Source: Muricomes sp. (lineage in GTDB: Bacteria > Bacillota > Clostridia > Lachnospirales > Lachnospiraceae). From it: 5,751 nt of DNA. Below the pieces are notes generated by a model that worked only from the letters and a program-made list of their open reading frames with translations, did no database searches and had not been told where the DNA came from. The stretch is from assembly GCA_020024675.1 (NCBI GenBank), contig JAHHTM010000098.1, positions 1 to 5,751 on the forward strand, read 5' to 3'. Position numbers and translations under genes: made by a program. Positions 1 through 5,751 of the stretch are shown here, piece after piece; the stretch's first letter is position 1, and each line of letters begins with the position of its first letter.

Positions 1-1289
1 GTTATGTAAGTATGATGCTTCTGGCATCACTTGCATCAGCTGCTTTATATTGGTCATTTACTGAATGGGCTTTCTATTATCAGGCACCTGGATTAGGGAT
101 GGAACCTTTTTCACCTGCTGCTATGGAAGCATCACTTGGATATCAGTTTTTTCACTGGGGAATGACGAATCAGGCTGTGTATGCAGTGATGGGAATTGCC
201 ATTGCTTATGCTGTATATGTTAAAAAGGTCGGATCTTTTCAGACTAGTGTTACGTGCTGCGCTATGTTGGGAGAAAATGTTAGGCCTAGAAAAAAGAAAT
301 GGATAGGAAAAATCATAGATTTCTGTGCTGTTTTTGCTATTTTAGGTGGAATTAGTTCTTCTTTGGGACTGGCAGTTCCATTAGCAACAGCGGGAATCAG
401 AAAAATGACAGGACTAGAAGTTACACCAGTCATGCAGATAGGGGTATTAGTTGTCATCACAGTTGTATATACTATTATGTCATATGTTGGTATAGAGAAA
501 GGAATGAAAATAGTTAGCAATGCTACAACAATTATATGTGTGTTATTTCTAATCTATGTATTTTTGGCAGGACCAACATCATTTATATTGAAAAATATTG
601 TAAATTCATTTGGGTTTATGCTTCAGAATCTTCCAAGAATGAGTTTGTTTACGGATCCAATTCAAAATTCAGGATTTCCAGAGACATGGACAATTTATTT
701 TGAAGCTTTTTATTTAAATTATGTGGCCATGATGGGAATATTTATTGCAAAAATTTCAAAAGGAAGAACAATAAGAGAAGTAACGATAGCAACGATTCTT
801 GGAATTTCAGCAGGCGGTTGGGTTTTATTTGGAATTAATGGAAGTTATGCTATTAAAATGAGTTTAGATCATACGCTCAATGTTGTGGCGCTGGTAAACT
901 CAGGAGTTGGAGAAGTTGCGATATATAATATACTTAATATGCTGCCATTAGGAAAATATTTTTTGCCAATTGTTATGTTAGTTCTGATAGTGGGGTTTGT
1001 TGCACCATCACTAGATTCGGCATCTCGTGCACTTGCCGAAACTGTAACAAAAAAAGAAAAGCCCAAAAAAAGTATTAGACTTTTTTGGTGTATACTGTTG
1101 GCAGTTATACCAATGACAGTTATTTTGACGGGAAGTGATTTTACAGCAATTAAGGAATTATCTATAATTATATCGGCACCATTTCTAGTGATTTTATGTG
1201 GAGTTGAGATCGGACTTGCTAGATGGTTACGCAATGATTGGAAACGAGATAAAAACATAACCTATAGCTCGAAAAATGATCGAGTATAA
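1..1289 (+). CDS. BCCT-family betaine/carnitine-type transporter, 5' end outside window
   Basis: Secondary transporter of the inner membrane for quaternary-ammonium compounds such as betaine or carnitine. The frame is open to the window edge (first full codon at 3), so ATG 12 is internal. Alignment from memory with E. coli CaiT suggests about 90 residues (TM1-TM2) are missing. Counting from ATG 12, visible family features are the FHWG motif (Trp49), the SLGLAVPL segment of TM4/5, and the block LPRM-FTDP-GFP-WT around Trp226, followed by AKISKGRTIRE. Hydrophobic helices run to about residue 405, then a short basic tail. Most of the CaiT/BetP tryptophan box is changed: Trp226 is kept, but the CaiT Trp323, Trp324 and Tyr327 positions are Phe233, Tyr234 and Tyr237. 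CaiT Arg262 is Thr172 here. Family assignment is firm; substrate and coupling ion are unknown. The downstream IclR gene suggests substrate-responsive control. Confidence 0.93.
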   Translation, partial: YVSMMLLASLASAALYWSFTEWAFYYQAPGLGMEPFSPAAMEASLGYQFFHWGMTNQAVYAVMGIAIAYAVYVKKVGSFQTSVTCCAMLGENVRPRKKKWIGKIIDFCAVFAILGGISSSLGLAVPLATAGIRKMTGLEVTPVMQIGVLVVITVVYTIMSYVGIEKGMKIVSNATTIICVLFLIYVFLAGPTSFILKNIVNSFGFMLQNLPRMSLFTDPIQNSGFPETWTIYFEAFYLNYVAMMGIFIAKISKGRTIREVTIATILGISAGGWVLFGINGSYAIKMSLDHTLNVVALVNSGVGEVAIYNILNMLPLGKYFLPIVMLVLIVGFVAPSLDSASRALAETVTKKEKPKKSIRLFWCILLAVIPMTVILTGSDFTAIKELSIIISAPFLVILCGVEIGLARWLRNDWKRDKNITYSSKNDRV

Positions 1290-1356
1290 TACAATAAAAG
1301 AAGACAATATGATGATAAATAAAAATATTATTATGTGTGATGGAAATTTGTTAATA

Positions 1357-1406
1357 TGTTGAAAATATTATGCAAATATGGTATTATATCTGTGAATATT
1401 ATATGC
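1357..1406 (+). repeat. Imperfect direct repeat upstream of the regulator promoter
   Basis: Two similar AT-rich motifs, TGTTGAAAATATTATGC at 1357-1373 and TGTGAATATTATATGC at 1391-1406, share a GAA-ATATTAT-GC core. Their AATATTAT cores start 31 bases apart, about three helical turns, which would put them on the same DNA face. They lie just upstream of the extended -10 box, where an activator or autoregulator might bind. The sequence is very AT-rich, so chance similarity is possible. Confidence 0.3.
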
Positions 1407-1411
1407 TATTC
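1394..1411. promoter_or_regulatory. Candidate operator, GAATA-8-TATTC inverted repeat
   Basis: GAATA at 1394-1398 and TATTC at 1407-1411 are exact reverse complements separated by 8 bases. The site covers the -35 and spacer region of the promoter at 1413-1421. IclR-family dimers bind palindromes in or near their own promoters, so autoregulation is a reasonable guess. The arms are only 5 bp long in AT-rich DNA. Confidence 0.25.
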
Positions 1412-1412
1412 T

Positions 1413-1421
1413 TGATATAAT
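1413..1421 (+). promoter_or_regulatory. Extended -10 promoter for the IclR-family gene
   Basis: The string TGATATAAT is a perfect TGn-TATAAT extended -10 element for the vegetative sigma factor. No good -35 box is seen about 17 bases upstream (best is TGAATA-like), which is usual for extended -10 promoters. The predicted transcript start is near 1428. The box overlaps the ATG at 1420, so that ATG would not be in the mRNA. This supports translation from 1453. Confidence 0.72.
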
Positions 1422-1428
1422 GTTAAAT

Positions 1429-1436
1429 TTTCGAAA
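1429..1436. promoter_or_regulatory. Candidate operator palindrome at the predicted transcript start
   Basis: TTTCGAAA is a perfect 8-bp palindrome immediately downstream of the -10 box, overlapping the expected transcript start. A repressor bound here would block the promoter. Position is the main argument; the motif is short. Confidence 0.25.
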
Positions 1437-1437
1437 T

Positions 1438-1444
1438 AGAAGGA
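1438..1444 (+). promoter_or_regulatory. Ribosome binding site that sets the IclR gene start at 1453
   Basis: AGAAGGA, complementary to the 3' end of 16S rRNA, lies 8 bases before ATG 1453. No such sequence precedes the alternative ATG at 1420. Confidence 0.75.
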
Positions 1445-1452
1445 TTATTATT

Positions 1453-2223
1453 ATGCAAAGTGAATTCACACAAAAAAATCAATCTGTAAATAAAGTTTTC
1501 AAGGTTATTGAGTATATGGTAGAAGCTCGTATGCCATTGAAGTTACAAGAAATATCGGGGAATGTTAAGTTTCCGGCCAGTACGGTGTTAAGACTATTGA
1601 CTTCTTTGATGGAGATGGGGTATGTCTATAGAGATGATGAATCTTCAAAATATTGTTTAACCATGAAATTTTGCAAGATTGGTGATGCGGTTAAATCGAG
1701 CATTAATATTGTTGAATTTGTGAGACCGTACCTGCTTGAAATTTCTAATGCTACAGGCGAAACGTCATATTTTGCGATTGAACGTGATATGGAAGTTGTA
1801 TATTTGGATGTTGTTAATGGTGCGGATACATATGGAGAAAATTTGAAACACATAGGAAAAGTAGCTCCTCTTCATGCTACTGGACTAGGAAAATTAATGT
1901 TATTGAATTATGATGACAAAATGCTGGTTCGTCTAGAAAAAGAAAAAGGTTTTGAAAAACTAACACAAAACACACTAACTACAATAGAAGATCTAAAAAA
2001 AGAACTAGAAATTATTCGGAATCAAGGGTATGCAGTAGATGAGCAGGAATGTGAAGTTGGAGTCAGATGTGTAGGAGTTCCTATTTTTGATTACACAGGA
2101 TGTGTTATTGGAGGAATTAGTATTTCAGGGCCAACAAATAAAATTACATTAGATCGTGTGGAAGAATTTCTCTCGGTATTGAAACCAGCGGGCATGGAAA
2201 TTTCTGAGCGATTTGGTGCGTGA
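1453..2223 (+). CDS. IclR-family transcriptional regulator
   Basis: DNA-binding regulator of 256 residues, the normal length for the family. Residues ~11-75 form the N-terminal winged helix-turn-helix: VNKVFKVIEYM opens it, with a recognition helix around Ser43-Leu49 (STVLRLL) followed by MGYVYRD. The C-terminal effector-binding domain shows the family blocks APLHATGLGK (138-147) and the signature around GVRCVGVPIFD (203-213), ending in GGISISGP (220-227). These closely match the E. coli IclR signature region as I remember it. I prefer ATG 1453 to ATG 1420, because the latter lies inside the -10 box and lacks a ribosome binding site. The gene sits 163 bases after a BCCT transporter on the same strand and has its own promoter. 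A role in controlling transport or catabolism of the transporter's substrate is inferred from position. The ligand, and whether it activates or represses, cannot be read from the sequence. Confidence 0.93.
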   Translation: MQSEFTQKNQSVNKVFKVIEYMVEARMPLKLQEISGNVKFPASTVLRLLTSLMEMGYVYRDDESSKYCLTMKFCKIGDAVKSSINIVEFVRPYLLEISNATGETSYFAIERDMEVVYLDVVNGADTYGENLKHIGKVAPLHATGLGKLMLLNYDDKMLVRLEKEKGFEKLTQNTLTTIEDLKKELEIIRNQGYAVDEQECEVGVRCVGVPIFDYTGCVIGGISISGPTNKITLDRVEEFLSVLKPAGMEISERFGA

Positions 2224-2256
2224 TGGAATTAAATTTGTTTATTAATTAAAAATGTA

Positions 2257-2302
2257 GGCTTTTGTCAAAAGTTGGGGTTGGATGCTTACGAATCCAACTC
2301 CA
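2257..2302. mobile_element. Possible remnant of an insertion-sequence end (ISL3-like)
   Basis: The stretch starts with GGCTTTTGTCAAAAGTTGG and runs straight into the hairpin at 2273-2302. From memory, ISL3-family elements often have ends of the GGCTCTTTGTCAAA type, so this could be a solo end left by a decayed or deleted element. No transposase frame and no matching second end are visible, and I cannot search for other copies. An ordinary terminator is the simpler explanation. Confidence 0.28.
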
Positions 2303-2313
2303 TTCTTGCGTTT
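2273..2313 (+). terminator. Probable intrinsic terminator after the IclR gene
   Basis: Left arm TGGGGTTGGAT (2273-2283) pairs with ATCCAACTCCA (2292-2302) as an 11-bp stem with one G-U pair and an 8-base loop GCTTACGA. It is the most GC-rich, stable hairpin in the non-coding DNA. It is followed by TTCTTGCGTTT, an interrupted T-tract, so termination on the + strand may be moderate. It sits 49 bases after the regulator's stop codon and before the peptidase promoter, where a terminator is expected. The minus strand would also give CTTTT after the stem. Confidence 0.6.
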
Positions 2314-2334
2314 CAGGGCATTTTCATGTTTTAG

Positions 2335-2382
2335 AGATATTTTCTAGATTTAATAGACTATTGATTGAAAGAAAAAATATCT
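2335..2382. repeat. AT-rich inverted repeat with 9-bp arms
   Basis: AGATATTTT (2335-2343) is the exact reverse complement of AAAATATCT (2374-2382). Inside the 30-base gap a smaller inverted repeat, AATA-GAC-TATT (2352-2362), could stack as an inner hairpin. The structure is weak because it is all A/T, and it is not followed by a T-tract. It could be a protein-binding site, a recombination scar or chance. Confidence 0.3.
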
Positions 2383-2482
2383 AAGGTATTACGATCAGTT
2401 TCTACAACAAATCAGAATGTATGGAAGTTATAAGAAATAGGAGTAATTAAATATTACCCCCCTTTTCCTTAAGAGGTGAAAA

Positions 2483-2491
2483 TGCTATAAT
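2483..2491 (+). promoter_or_regulatory. Extended -10 promoter for the M16C peptidase-era operon
   Basis: TGCTATAAT is a perfect TGn-TATAAT element. The region 17 bases upstream (TTTTCC at 2463-2468) is a poor -35 box, consistent with an extended -10 promoter. The predicted transcript start is near 2498, giving a leader of about 32 bases to the ATG at 2530. Confidence 0.72.
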
Positions 2492-2516
2492 ACTATCCAT
2501 GATGTATGAATGATAA

Positions 2517-2523
2517 AGAGAGG
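2517..2523 (+). promoter_or_regulatory. Ribosome binding site that sets the peptidase start at 2530
   Basis: AGAGAGG lies 6 bases before ATG 2530. The alternative in-frame ATG at 2506 has no Shine-Dalgarno sequence and would be only about 8 bases from the predicted transcript start. Confidence 0.7.
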
Positions 2524-2529
2524 TATGCC

Positions 2530-5457
2530 ATGAATTTTTTAGAATTAGAGACATATGAATTGGTACAGCAGGAAGACTTGTCGACACTGAAGTCAAAAGG
2601 TTATCTGCTAAGACATAAAAAAAGTGGAGCACGAGTTCTTCTTATGCAGAATGAGGATGAAAATAAAGTATTTACGATCGGATTTAGGACACCACCGTCT
2701 GACAGCACAGGGGTGCCACATATTATGGAGCATTCGGTTTTATGTGGGTCTAAGAATTTTCCTGTAAAAGATCCGTTTGTAGAACTCGTAAAAGGGTCTT
2801 TGAATACATTTTTAAATGCGATCACATATCCGGATAAAACGATGTATCCGATCGCAAGCTGTAATGATAAAGATTTCCAAAATCTGATGCATATTTATAT
2901 GGATGCAGTATTCTATCCGAATATTTATGAACATGATGAGATATTCCGACAGGAAGGATGGAGCTATAAACTTGATGAAGAGGATGGAAAACTAGAATAC
3001 AATGGTGTTGTATATAATGAGATGAAAGGAGCATTTTCTTCTCCAGATGGAGTGCTTGATCGTGTAATCCAAAGTTCTTTATTTCCAGATACAGCATATT
3101 CTTATGAATCAGGTGGAGATCCGGATGAGATTCCGAAGCTGACTTATGAACAGTTCCTTGATTTTCATAGAAAGTATTATCATCCTTCAAACAGCTATAT
3201 TTATCTCTATGGAGATATGGATATGGAAGAAAAGCTTATTTGGCTGGACAAAGAATATTTAAGTAAATTTGACAAAAAAGAAGTGGATTCTGAGATTGGA
3301 ACACAGAAACCGTTTGATAAGATTAAAGAAGTTGAAATTCCATATTCTATCTCAAATGATGAATCAGAAGAAGACAATACGTATTTGTCCTATAATAAAG
3401 TAATAGGTACAAGTTTGGATAAAAAACTTTATCTTGCCTTCGAGATATTGGAATATGCACTTTTGTCAGCACCTGGTGCACCATTAAAAAAAGCACTTGT
3501 GGATGCGAAAATTGGAAAAGATATTTCAGGATATTATGACAATGGAATAAAACAACCGATTTTCTCAATCATTGCTAAGAATGCAAATCTGGATCAGAAA
3601 GAAAAATTTGTTCAAGTAATCGACGACACTCTTAGAGGAATCGTTGAAAATGGAATCAACAAAAAATCATTGGAGGCAGGGATTAATTATCATGAATTCA
3701 GATTTCGAGAAGCAGATTTTGGAAACTTCCCAAAAGGACTCATGTATGGTCTTCAGATTTTTGACAGCTGGCTTTATGACGATGAAAAACCATTTATTCA
3801 CATGGAGGCACTCCCAACATTTGAATTTTTAAAAAGTCAGATTGATACAGGATATTATGAAGAATTGATCAAAAAATATCTTCTAGAGAATACACACGCA
3901 GCAATTGTTGTTGTAAAACCGGAAAAAGGACGTTCAGCGCGTCTTGATAAAGAGCTGGACGAAAAACTTCAAGCATATAAGGAAAAACTTTCAAAGGATG
4001 AAGTGCATAAATTATGTGAAGATACAAAACAGCTTATTGCATATCAGGAAAGTGAAGATGCCTTGGAAGACCTTGAAAAGATACCAGTGCTGGAAAGAAA
4101 AGATATTTCCAAAGAGCCAGCAGCATTTTTCAACGAAGAAGTAAATCTTGATGGAATCAAGACTGTCTTCCATGAAATTGAGACAAACGGAATCGCATAT
4201 GCCACACTGATGTTTGATATATCTCATGTTCCGGAAGATAAAATTGCCTATGCAGGAATTCTTCAGGCTGTTTTAGGATTAATCGATACGAATAACTATG
4301 AGTATGGTGAGCTGTTTAATGAGATTAATGTTCATACAGGGGGAATTGGAACTTCGGTAGAACTTTACGCTGATGTAAATAAAGCAAAAGAAAAAGAGTT
4401 CCGTACAACATTTGAAATCAAAGGAAAAGCATTATATCCAAAGATTGATATTTTATTCAAAATGATGCGTGAGATTCTCATGGAATCTAAATTAGATGAT
4501 ACAAAACGCTTAAAAGAAATTATATCTATGCTTGTATCAAAACTTCAGATGCATTTCCTATCATCAGGACATACAACAGCAGCACTTCGTGCTCTATCCT
4601 ATGAATCACCATTGGCAAAATTTAAAGATGATGTAGAAGGAATTGGTTTTTATCATACTTTGAAAGAATTAGATGATCATTTTGAAGAACATAAAGACGA
4701 AATCGTTGCAACATTAAAAGACCTTTCAAAAGCTATATTCCGAGCAGATAATCTTCTGGTTAGCTACACGGCATCCAAAGAGGGACTCGAAGTGTTGAAG
4801 CCATCATTGAAGGAGCTTGCAAATACTTTGTATAAAAGTACTGAGGCTCCAAATACGACTTGTGTCCTGCACTGCGAAAAGAAGAATGAAGGATTTAAAA
4901 CATCTTCTAAAGTACAGTATGTAGCACGAGTAGGAAATTTCCTTGACAGAGGCCAGGAATATCATGGTGCATTGCAGATATTAAAAGTGATTTTAAGCTA
5001 TGATTATTTGTGGCAGAATGTACGTGTAAAAGGTGGGGCGTACGGATGTATGAGTAGCTTTAACCGTTTAGGAGAGGCATACTTTATGTCTTATCGTGAT
5101 CCGAATCTTAGAAAAACAAATGAAATTTATGAAGGTGTTGTAGAATATCTTGAAAACTTTACTGTTTCAGAAAGAGATATGACAAAATATATTATTGGAA
5201 CAATGAGCAATATTGATCGTCCAATGACACCAGCCATCGCAGGAGACAGATCCATGAATCTTTATATGAATCGTGTATCTATGGATATGATCCGCAAGGA
5301 GCGCATGCAGATATTGAATGCAACACAGGAAGATATACGTGCACTTTCTAAAATTGTAAAAGCAGTTCTTATGGCAGATCTTATTTGTGTAATTGGCGGA
5401 GAAGACAAAATTGAAGAAGAAAAAGATCTGTTTATGGAAGTGAAACCACTATTTTAA
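2530..5457 (+). CDS. M16C-family zinc metallopeptidase (PreP/falcilysin type)
   Basis: Large peptidase of 975 residues that degrades oligopeptides inside a closed two-half chamber. The inverted zinc motif HxxEH is His64-Ile-Met-Glu67-His68, and the third zinc ligand is Glu164 in the YNEMKG block. The 97-residue spacing between the two glutamates equals that of Arabidopsis PreP (Glu80/Glu177, from memory). In the C-terminal half, Arg832 and Tyr838 in VRVKGGAYG match the conserved Arg/Tyr pair that binds substrate and completes the active site. The charged, helix-rich stretch ~463-530 is the hinge joining the halves, followed by the M16C-associated region. All key residues are present, so it should be active. 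No signal peptide is seen, indicating a cytosolic enzyme for peptide turnover. era follows after 13 bases, so the two are probably co-transcribed. The natural substrate in bacteria is not known from the sequence. Confidence 0.95.
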   Translation: MNFLELETYELVQQEDLSTLKSKGYLLRHKKSGARVLLMQNEDENKVFTIGFRTPPSDSTGVPHIMEHSVLCGSKNFPVKDPFVELVKGSLNTFLNAITYPDKTMYPIASCNDKDFQNLMHIYMDAVFYPNIYEHDEIFRQEGWSYKLDEEDGKLEYNGVVYNEMKGAFSSPDGVLDRVIQSSLFPDTAYSYESGGDPDEIPKLTYEQFLDFHRKYYHPSNSYIYLYGDMDMEEKLIWLDKEYLSKFDKKEVDSEIGTQKPFDKIKEVEIPYSISNDESEEDNTYLSYNKVIGTSLDKKLYLAFEILEYALLSAPGAPLKKALVDAKIGKDISGYYDNGIKQPIFSIIAKNANLDQKEKFVQVIDDTLRGIVENGINKKSLEAGINYHEFRFREADFGNFPKGLMYGLQIFDSWLYDDEKPFIHMEALPTFEFLKSQIDTGYYEELIKKYLLENTHAAIVVVKPEKGRSARLDKELDEKLQAYKEKLSKDEVHKLCEDTKQLIAYQESEDALEDLEKIPVLERKDISKEPAAFFNEEVNLDGIKTVFHEIETNGIAYATLMFDISHVPEDKIAYAGILQAVLGLIDTNNYEYGELFNEINVHTGGIGTSVELYADVNKAKEKEFRTTFEIKGKALYPKIDILFKMMREILMESKLDDTKRLKEIISMLVSKLQMHFLSSGHTTAALRALSYESPLAKFKDDVEGIGFYHTLKELDDHFEEHKDEIVATLKDLSKAIFRADNLLVSYTASKEGLEVLKPSLKELANTLYKSTEAPNTTCVLHCEKKNEGFKTSSKVQYVARVGNFLDRGQEYHGALQILKVILSYDYLWQNVRVKGGAYGCMSSFNRLGEAYFMSYRDPNLRKTNEIYEGVVEYLENFTVSERDMTKYIIGTMSNIDRPMTPAIAGDRSMNLYMNRVSMDMIRKERMQILNATQEDIRALSKIVKAVLMADLICVIGGEDKIEEEKDLFMEVKPLF

Positions 5458-5458
5458 C

Positions 5459-5465
5459 AAAGGAG
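5459..5465 (+). promoter_or_regulatory. Ribosome binding site of era
   Basis: AAAGGAG lies 5 bases before ATG 5471 and starts two bases after the peptidase stop codon. This is a near-consensus site, and the tight junction argues for one transcript. Confidence 0.8.
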
Positions 5466-5470
5466 ATTAA

Positions 5471-5751
5471 ATGAACGAGAATTTTAAATCAGGTTTTGTG
5501 ACACTTATCGGTCGTCCAAATGTAGGAAAATCTACACTTATGAATCAACTAATCGGACAAAAAATTGCTATCACATCAAATAAACCACAGACGACAAGAA
5601 ATAAAATCCAGACTGTTTTGACTACAGAGGAGGGACAGATTGTATTTGTTGATACACCTGGTATCCATAAAGCAAAAAATAAACTTGGCGAATATATGGT
5701 CAATGTAGCAGAGAAAACATTGAATGAAGTGGATGTTGTATTGTGGCTGGT
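5471..5751 (+). CDS. era: GTPase Era, 3' end outside window
   Basis: Essential-type ribosome assembly GTPase that binds the 3' end of 16S rRNA and helps mature the 30S subunit; acts in the cytosol and at the membrane. Only the first 93 of about 300 residues are present, so the C-terminal KH RNA-binding domain is not seen. The G1/Walker A motif is GRPNVGKST (residues 14-22). The G2 switch region KPQTTRNKI (38-46) is the characteristic Era form, which separates it from EngA and other TrmE-Era GTPases. G3 is DTPG (61-64), followed by IHKAKNKLGEYMV, also typical of Era. The start at 5471 is fixed by a near-perfect ribosome binding site. The gene follows the M16C peptidase by 13 bases with no terminator or promoter between them, so an operon is likely. 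Confidence 0.97.
   Translation, partial: MNENFKSGFVTLIGRPNVGKSTLMNQLIGQKIAITSNKPQTTRNKIQTVLTTEEGQIVFVDTPGIHKAKNKLGEYMVNVAEKTLNEVDVVLWL

Larger units (their letters stand above)
2224..2529. other. 306-base non-coding region between the regulator and the peptidase gene
   Basis: No credible gene is seen on either strand. From left to right it holds a short AT-rich spacer, a 13-bp odd palindrome (2259-2271), a strong hairpin (2273-2302), an AT-rich inverted repeat (2335-2382), a short C6T4 tract ending at 2466, an extended -10 promoter (2483-2491) and the ribosome binding site of the next gene. The stretch 2383-2455 shows no structure I can name. The region separates the transporter/regulator block from the peptidase-era block and may be a remnant of an earlier insertion. 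Confidence 0.7.

Noticed and set aside
869..1258. 129-codon open frame on the minus strand inside the transporter gene.
   Set aside because: It is antisense to a clearly conserved transporter, has no family-like sequence and shows no promoter or ribosome binding site.
1268..1284. Inverted repeat CTCGA-7-TCGAG at the end of the transporter gene, as a terminator.
   Set aside because: The stem is only 5 bp, lies inside the last codons, and no T-tract follows. It is probably chance.
2301..2384. Frame reading SGHFHVLEIFSRFNRLLIERKNI as a transposase remnant next to the IS-like end.
   Set aside because: I recognise no transposase motif in it; in a short AT-rich stretch such a frame arises easily by chance.
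2369..2440. Short frame on the + strand ending RYYDQFLQQIRMYGSYKK before a stop, as a broken gene remnant.
   Set aside because: Only 23 codons after an in-frame stop, no start or ribosome binding site, and the upstream frame is closed. Too short to support.
2224..2529. Riboswitch or small RNA in the long intergenic region.
   Set aside because: The hairpins do not match any riboswitch core I know, and the peptidase leader predicted from the promoter is only about 32 bases.
2822..3190. 122-codon open frame on the minus strand inside the peptidase gene.
   Set aside because: It overlaps the zinc-binding domain of a well-supported gene. Its composition is what the complement of the coding strand would give.

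Overview
The window comes from an AT-rich, Gram-positive-type chromosome. The M16C peptidase followed 13 bases later by era, the strong AAAGGAG/AGAGAGG ribosome binding sites and the TGnTATAAT promoters suggest a clostridial Firmicute. A gut Lachnospiraceae relative is my best guess; this is inference from gene content, not a database match. All recognised genes lie on the + strand.

Layout: (1) Positions 1-1289 hold the last ~428 codons of a BCCT-family (betaine/carnitine/choline) transporter whose start lies upstream. (2) Positions 1290-1452 hold the promoter and possible operator DNA for the next gene. (3) Positions 1453-2223 encode an IclR-family regulator. (4) Positions 2224-2529 are a 306-base non-coding stretch with a strong hairpin (probable terminator, possibly an old insertion-sequence end), an AT-rich inverted repeat and an extended -10 promoter. 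(5) Positions 2530-5457 encode a large M16C zinc metallopeptidase of the PreP/falcilysin type. (6) Positions 5471-5751 are the first 93 codons of the GTPase gene era, cut by the window edge.

There are two functional blocks. The transporter and IclR regulator look like the tail of an accessory module for uptake, and perhaps breakdown, of a quaternary-amine-like compound. The regulator has its own promoter. The peptidase and era look like a housekeeping operon: the peptidase degrades oligopeptides in the cytosol, and Era assists 30S ribosome maturation. The hairpin region at 2257-2302 separates the blocks.

I see no CRISPR array, tRNA, rRNA, intact mobile element or clear new defence or biosynthetic system. 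The points most worth a second look are the altered substrate and cation sites of the transporter, the two start codons that should be moved downstream, and the insertion-sequence-like hairpin between the blocks.
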